A stretch of 33,223 bases of DNA from an uncultured Thalassovita sp. (GTDB lineage Bacteria > Bacteroidota > Bacteroidia > Cytophagales > Flammeovirgaceae), in NCBI GenBank assembly GCA_937129345.1, contig CAKZMZ010000141.1, positions 1 to 33,223 of the forward strand, written 5' to 3'. The position numbers were made by a program, and so were the translations under genes. This document shows positions 32,481 to 33,223 of this stretch, one piece after another; position 1 is the first letter of the stretch, and each line of letters begins with the position of its first letter. Below the pieces are notes generated by a model. It ran no database searches and was not told where the DNA came from. It worked only from the letters and a program-made list of their open reading frames with translations.

Positions 32481-33223
32481 ATGCAATTTTTTGTCTAACG
32501 GCCTCATACAAAATAATAGAAGTGGCCACAGATACATTTAATGAACCTACTTTACCAAACATAGGAATGGCCACTAAGTCGTCAGCAATTCTTAAGATTT
32601 GGTCTGAAATGCCATCTTCTTCAGAGCCCATAACAATTGCTACGGGTTTGTTGTATTCTACGCCTTGCAGTGGATTCTCTGTTTTTTCTGTACAAGCAAC
32701 TACATGTATGCCACTGCCTTGTAAAAACTTTACAGTTTCTTTAAGGCTACTGACCCTGCACACTGGGATATGATTGAGTGCGCCTGCTGATGTTTTTACG
32801 GCATCAGGCCCAATCTGTGCTGCTCCTTTCATGGGGATTACAATAGCATGAACACCCAAGCATTCTGCCGTACGGGCAATGGCTCCGAAGTTTCTTACAT
32901 CGGTAATTCGATCCAATAGCAGTATAAAAGGGTCTTTTCCTTTTTGGTATTGTTGGCTAACGATGTGATCTAGGTTGGCATAAGTAATGGCAGACAAAAA
33001 AGCAACGACGCCTTGGTGGTTTTTTCGGGTAAGTTTGTTCAGCTTTTCTAGAGGTACCTGAGACACAGGAACACCAAGCTCAGAAGCCTTTCTTGTGATT
33101 TGTTTGATGCTATCACTTTTGATGCCCCTCTGCAATACTATTTTATCTAGCTCTCTCCCTGCTTCAAGAGCTTCTATAATTGAATGGATGCCATAGATTA
33201 AAGAAGTATTCTGAACAGGTTTT
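32479..33223 (-). CDS. rlmB: 23S rRNA (guanosine(2251)-2'-O)-methyltransferase RlmB, TrmH/SpoU family (partial, N-terminus off the right edge)
   Basis: The open frame runs from the stop at 32479 to the window edge, giving 247 residues. Starting it at the internal TTG (33135) would lose conserved sequence. The upstream codons encode LIYGIHSIIEALEAGRELDK, the family's N-terminal substrate-binding domain, so only a few residues are missing. SPOUT motifs are complete: motif 1 LLDRITDVRNFGAIARTAE with the catalytic Arg, motif 2 IVMGSEEDGIS, and motif 3 GSLNVSVATSIILYE, which form the knotted SAM site. RlmB methylates G2251 in the P loop of 23S rRNA. A close TrmH-family paralogue is possible, but the N-terminal domain favours RlmB. 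Confidence 0.92.
   Translation of the reverse strand, partial: KPVQNTSLIYGIHSIIEALEAGRELDKIVLQRGIKSDSIKQITRKASELGVPVSQVPLEKLNKLTRKNHQGVVAFLSAITYANLDHIVSQQYQKGKDPFILLLDRITDVRNFGAIARTAECLGVHAIVIPMKGAAQIGPDAVKTSAGALNHIPVCRVSSLKETVKFLQGSGIHVVACTEKTENPLQGVEYNKPVAIVMGSEEDGISDQILRIADDLVAIPMFGKVGSLNVSVATSIILYEAVRQKIA

Noticed and set aside
33135-33223. rlmB starting at the internal TTG at 33135
   Set aside because: The frame stays open to the window edge and the upstream codons encode the conserved N-terminal domain, so the gene is cut by the edge.

Overview
This window looks like chromosomal DNA from a member of the Bacteroidota, most likely a Cytophagales-type marine or soil bacterium. The evidence is a low-to-moderate GC content by eye, start codons without clear Shine-Dalgarno sequences, several -7 elements of the Bacteroidota type (TAnnTTTG), a TonB-dependent receptor with an N-terminal carboxypeptidase-regulatory-like domain, a PorE-like TPR/propeller/OmpA protein, lipoproteins with an acidic stretch after the lipobox cysteine, and a MerR/B12 regulator of a kind common in this phylum. 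No rRNA, tRNA, CRISPR array, prophage or complete insertion sequence was found. Most of the window is housekeeping and cell-envelope genes in short transcription units.

Left part (1-7000): a Tat-exported TIM-barrel sugar isomerase-like gene cut by the window edge, an S41 lipoprotein protease, a compact multi-hairpin repeat element, then a minus-strand run of yaaA, asd, the pyruvate dehydrogenase E2 gene (two lipoyl domains) and an APH/ACAD10-type phosphotransferase.

Middle part (7000-19200): an unknown exported barrel-like protein paired with an unknown lipoprotein, rpmH and rnpA separated by a strong hairpin, a 515-base non-coding stretch with hairpins, a CtpA-type S41 protease, an aldo/keto reductase, a thiolase, a PfkB-like kinase with an altered active-site motif, a tight three-gene operon (DUF2256 mini-protein, EamA transporter, lone nuoA), an anchored unknown protein, and a CarH/LitR-like MerR regulator with the W-x9-EH cobalamin motif.

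Right part (19200-33223): rseP and dxr, a 13-bp triple tandem repeat, a 1043-residue PorE-like envelope protein, an M16 protease with a good promoter, a FemAB/GNAT-like protein, a TonB-dependent receptor facing a TauE/SafE permease, a 730-base gene-poor stretch holding a MITE-like element with a probable target duplication, a DUF4136 protein, and rlmB running off the right edge.

I see no clear multi-gene defence or biosynthetic system. The most unusual signals are the five-stem palindromic element (1845-1983), the MITE-like element (31332-31533), the B12 photoreceptor-like regulator without its usual carotenoid neighbours, the degenerate PfkB kinase, the lone nuoA, and the structured non-coding stretch after rnpA.
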